Made by a program: the position numbers and the translations under genes. Below, one piece after another: positions 6,661-8,330 of a DNA stretch of 8,330 nucleotides. The DNA lies in contig DPWC01000204.1 in assembly GCA_003529305.1 (NCBI GenBank), positions 1-8,330 on the forward strand, read 5' to 3'. The notes under the pieces are model-generated. The model ran no database searches and was not told the origin of the DNA. It was given only the letters and a program-made list of their open reading frames with translations. Source of the stretch: Actinomycetota bacterium (GTDB lineage Bacteria > Actinomycetota > Actinomycetes > UBA12327). Numbering within the stretch: the first letter of the stretch is position 1; every line of letters starts with the position of its first letter.

Positions 6661-6741
6661 GCCACTACCTGATCGAAGGCCGGCCACGGCAAGGTCCTAG
6701 TCAAGGCCGCGGACAGGCTGAGGAACGCGATGACGGTCGAG

Positions 6742-7290
6742 CTAGACGCTGGCCTGCCGTTGGCGTTGAGCCTGCGGGTCGCGATCCCAGAACTGTCGGG
6801 CGGCATAGCCCTCTCGGCGCAGAAAGTGCTCAGTCAAGGTGATGCGGTCCGGCCGCAATCGAAGAAGCAGACCGTTGGGGATGGCGTCAACGGGTCGCCC
6901 GACTTCCCAATTGGACGCGGGGTACTTAAAGACCGTCATGCCGTGATCCCACTCTGGTGTGCCAGGTTCCAGCAGTTCCCCTGCGCCAAAGAGTTGGACA
7001 CCCATCGCACTGGCCCACCCCGCCATGGGATTGGCCACGGCGAATGACATGCGTGGATCAGCCTGCAGCGCTTTGATCTTGGGACTGTTGGGCTGGGGGT
7101 AGATGTAGATGTCTAACCCTTCGGAGTAGAACTCCACCGGGCTGCAGATGGGCCCTTGCGTTCCATTGGTCGCCATGTAGCCGATGTTGGTGAGCGTCAA
7201 GATGCGCTCAATGCGCCCTTCAAGTTGATCGCGCGGCAACTGCTGCGTCGGTCTATTGGTCAGGTCCAGCCAGGGATGGGATCTGCTCAT
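6742..7290 (-). CDS. Pyridoxamine 5'-phosphate oxidase-like split-barrel protein (FMN or F420 binding)
   Basis: This 182-residue protein has the flavin-binding split beta-barrel typical of the PNPOx-like superfamily. After an N-terminal helix (about 18-34), LTLTNIGYMATNGTQG and SPVEFYSEGLDIYIYP form the first strands. NSPKIKALQADPRMSFAVANP (69-88) corresponds to the family's short helix and strand in which Lys and Arg normally contact the cofactor phosphate. GVQLFGAGELL and LLLRLRPDRITLTEH complete the barrel. Members include pyridoxamine oxidases, haem-degrading enzymes and F420-dependent reductases, and the sequence alone does not separate these. The ATG overlaps the stop of the upstream SCP-domain gene as ATGA and has no clear ribosome site, so it is probably translated by coupling. 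It is the last gene of the group that begins at or before purL. Confidence 0.85.
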   Translation of the reverse strand: MSRSHPWLDLTNRPTQQLPRDQLEGRIERILTLTNIGYMATNGTQGPICSPVEFYSEGLDIYIYPQPNSPKIKALQADPRMSFAVANPMAGWASAMGVQLFGAGELLEPGTPEWDHGMTVFKYPASNWEVGRPVDAIPNGLLLRLRPDRITLTEHFLRREGYAARQFWDRDPQAQRQRQASV

Positions 7291-7670
7291 AGCGGCAAGT
7301 ATCCGCTGAGGTCAGCCCTCATGCCACTGACTCGAACGAGTTGCTCGTCGCATGCTTGGTGCCATGACAATAAGCCCATCGCCAGCAGGACCCAGGTGAG
7401 CGGCGCAAGTTCAATGGTGTTCGACGGAGTGCCCCGAGTGTGGCGAGGGCCAGCGATGCACTGAATAGCCGCAAAGGGCGGCACTCGCACCTCCACACTG
7501 CGACCGGGCGCGTGCTTCTCCAACTTCTTTAGGAGCACGGTGACGATGGTGCGCTGCTGCGTGCGATCTAGCGCATTCCACTCGATATCCGGGGCCTCAC
7601 TGCGACGCAGCCGATCGGTGACCAACTCGACGAGGTCGAGGTCAGCAGGATCTGGGTGCCGTCCAGCCAT
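7287..7670 (-). CDS. Stand-alone bacterial SCP-type (sterol carrier family) domain protein
   Basis: This 127-residue protein corresponds to the bacterial SCP-like domain found in actinobacterial 'sterol carrier family' proteins. The diagnostic stretch is VRVPPFAAIQCIAGPRHTRG followed by TPSN (61-84), then a PLTWVLLAMGLLSW helix and the closing SGMRADLSGYLPL. Many relatives have an N-terminal helical DinB/mycothiol-type domain before this; here only about 55 residues precede the motif, so the protein is the SCP domain alone. The family is thought to bind hydrophobic ligands, but none is known here. It follows purL by 21 bp and overlaps the split-barrel gene by ATGA. A position next to purL is common in actinobacteria. 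The ATG at 7670 lacks a strong ribosome site. Confidence 0.85.
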   Translation of the reverse strand: MAGRHPDPADLDLVELVTDRLRRSEAPDIEWNALDRTQQRTIVTVLLKKLEKHAPGRSVEVRVPPFAAIQCIAGPRHTRGTPSNTIELAPLTWVLLAMGLLSWHQACDEQLVRVSGMRADLSGYLPL

Positions 7671-7691
7671 CTCAGTAGCGCGTGCACATCA

Positions 7692-8330
7692 TCAGTGGTC
7701 GAAAAGATCCGGCAAAGTCCGGGTGTGTGCTGCACGAAGGTCATCCAGAGCAATCGTGAAGGAGTTGTCTCCGGCATCGACGCTGAAGTGGTCCCCGCCA
7801 GAGACACCGAGGCGCTGCACGGCAACCTCATGCTGCGTTGCCACCGCAAGAAAATCGTCGACGAGATCTGGCGAGACCGCCACGACGGCTCGTGCCACTG
7901 ACTCACTGAACAGTTCAACAAAAGCATCGCCGCTGAGACTGATGCGAACACCATGACCTCCGCGCAGCGCCATCTCGACGAGCGACTGCGATAGCCCGCC
8001 ATCGGATATGTCATGGGCGGCGGCAACCAACTGGCGTTCGGCGCTCGCGGCAAGCACATCAGCCAGGGCGCGCTCAGCGGCTAGGTTCACCTGCGGTGGG
8101 CGCCCACCCAAGTGGCCGTGAACGGTGTGTGCCCATTCCGAGCCGTCCAACTCATCGTTGGTCGTGCCCAGCAGAAAGATCTCGAGTCCTTCCGCAGGCA
8201 ACTCCATGGACAGTCGCCAATTCACATCAGCAATGACACCGAGGACGCCAATGATGGGTGTGGGCAATATCGCTGTCTCACCGGTTTGGTTGTAAAACGA
8301 GACATTGCCACCGGTCACGGGAATGCCCAT
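7692..8330 (-). CDS. purL: Phosphoribosylformylglycinamidine synthase subunit PurL, 3' part only
   Basis: The last 212 codons of PurL are visible; the gene continues past the right edge. PurL, with PurQ and PurS, turns FGAR, glutamine and ATP into FGAM. Family motifs are GIPVTGGNVSFYNQTGE at the edge, HDISDGGLSQSLVEMAL (visible residues 106-122) and LFSESVARAVVAV. These belong to the C-terminal ATP-binding half of the small PurL type of about 740 residues. The ATG at the window end is an internal methionine, not the start. The stop is TGA at 7694-7692, 21 bp before the SCP-domain gene. Nothing suggests damage. Confidence 0.96.
   Translation of the reverse strand: MGIPVTGGNVSFYNQTGETAILPTPIIGVLGVIADVNWRLSMELPAEGLEIFLLGTTNDELDGSEWAHTVHGHLGGRPPQVNLAAERALADVLAASAERQLVAAAHDISDGGLSQSLVEMALRGGHGVRISLSGDAFVELFSESVARAVVAVSPDLVDDFLAVATQHEVAVQRLGVSGGDHFSVDAGDNSFTIALDDLRAAHTRTLPDLFDH

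Noticed and set aside
6654..6663. Perfect palindrome GGCCTAGGCC over the DUF1838 stop as a terminator
   Set aside because: It leaves no room for a hairpin loop, and no T-run or longer stem flanks it. The 81-bp gap to the split-barrel gene shows no clear terminator.
6673..7047. A + strand open frame after the DUF1838 stop, beginning SKAGHGKVLVKAAD and running into MTVELDAG
   Set aside because: It has no ribosome site or recognised family, and beyond 6742 it lies antisense to the clearly coding split-barrel gene. The first 23 codons look protein-like but are too short to support a relic.
1..8330. CRISPR array or defence system
   Set aside because: No regularly spaced direct repeats, nuclease, toxin or defence-type domains are visible. 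The genes are metabolic, transport and regulatory.

Overview
The window looks like the chromosome of an actinomycete (Actinomycetota). The evidence is the moderately high GC content, a BldC-type MerR regulator, a DUF3073 protein (a family typical of Actinobacteria), a bacterial SCP-domain protein and an iron-sulfur type PurF. In Streptomyces and relatives, purL, an SCP-domain gene, purF, purM, the DUF3073 gene and bldC lie in the same order. The genus cannot be fixed from the sequence; an uncultivated lineage is possible.

Layout from left to right. Bases 1-162 are visibly AT-rich and non-coding. They can fold on the + strand into one long helix (about 25 bp with five G-U wobbles and no mismatch) enclosing a possible pseudoknot. 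Directly against it is a tRNA-Phe(GAA) gene. Its D, anticodon, variable and T regions and its CCA end are present, but the 5' acceptor strand is missing. A hairpin separates the tRNA from the convergent bldC gene (minus strand). bldC and the DUF3073 gene (plus strand) diverge from a region of about 240 bp. A second hairpin separates DUF3073 from purM.

The minus strand then carries, in transcription order, an ABC exporter (5678-3663), purF (3640-2096) and purM (2099-1008). The gaps are 22 bp and a 4-base ATGA overlap, so this is probably one operon. Divergent from the exporter is a DUF1838 gene (5773-6660, plus). It converges on a second minus-strand group that enters from the right edge: the 3' part of purL (8330-7692), a short SCP-domain protein and a PNPOx-like split-barrel flavoprotein. 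The last two overlap by ATGA.

Three steps of de novo purine synthesis are encoded: PurF (PRPP to phosphoribosylamine), PurL (FGAR to FGAM) and PurM (FGAM to AIR). The regulator, exporter, DUF1838 and split-barrel genes have no demonstrated role in that pathway. The most unusual part is the left edge: a structured AT-rich RNA-like segment that takes the place of the first seven bases of a tRNA gene. It may be the end of an integrated element, a new structured RNA, or an assembly join.
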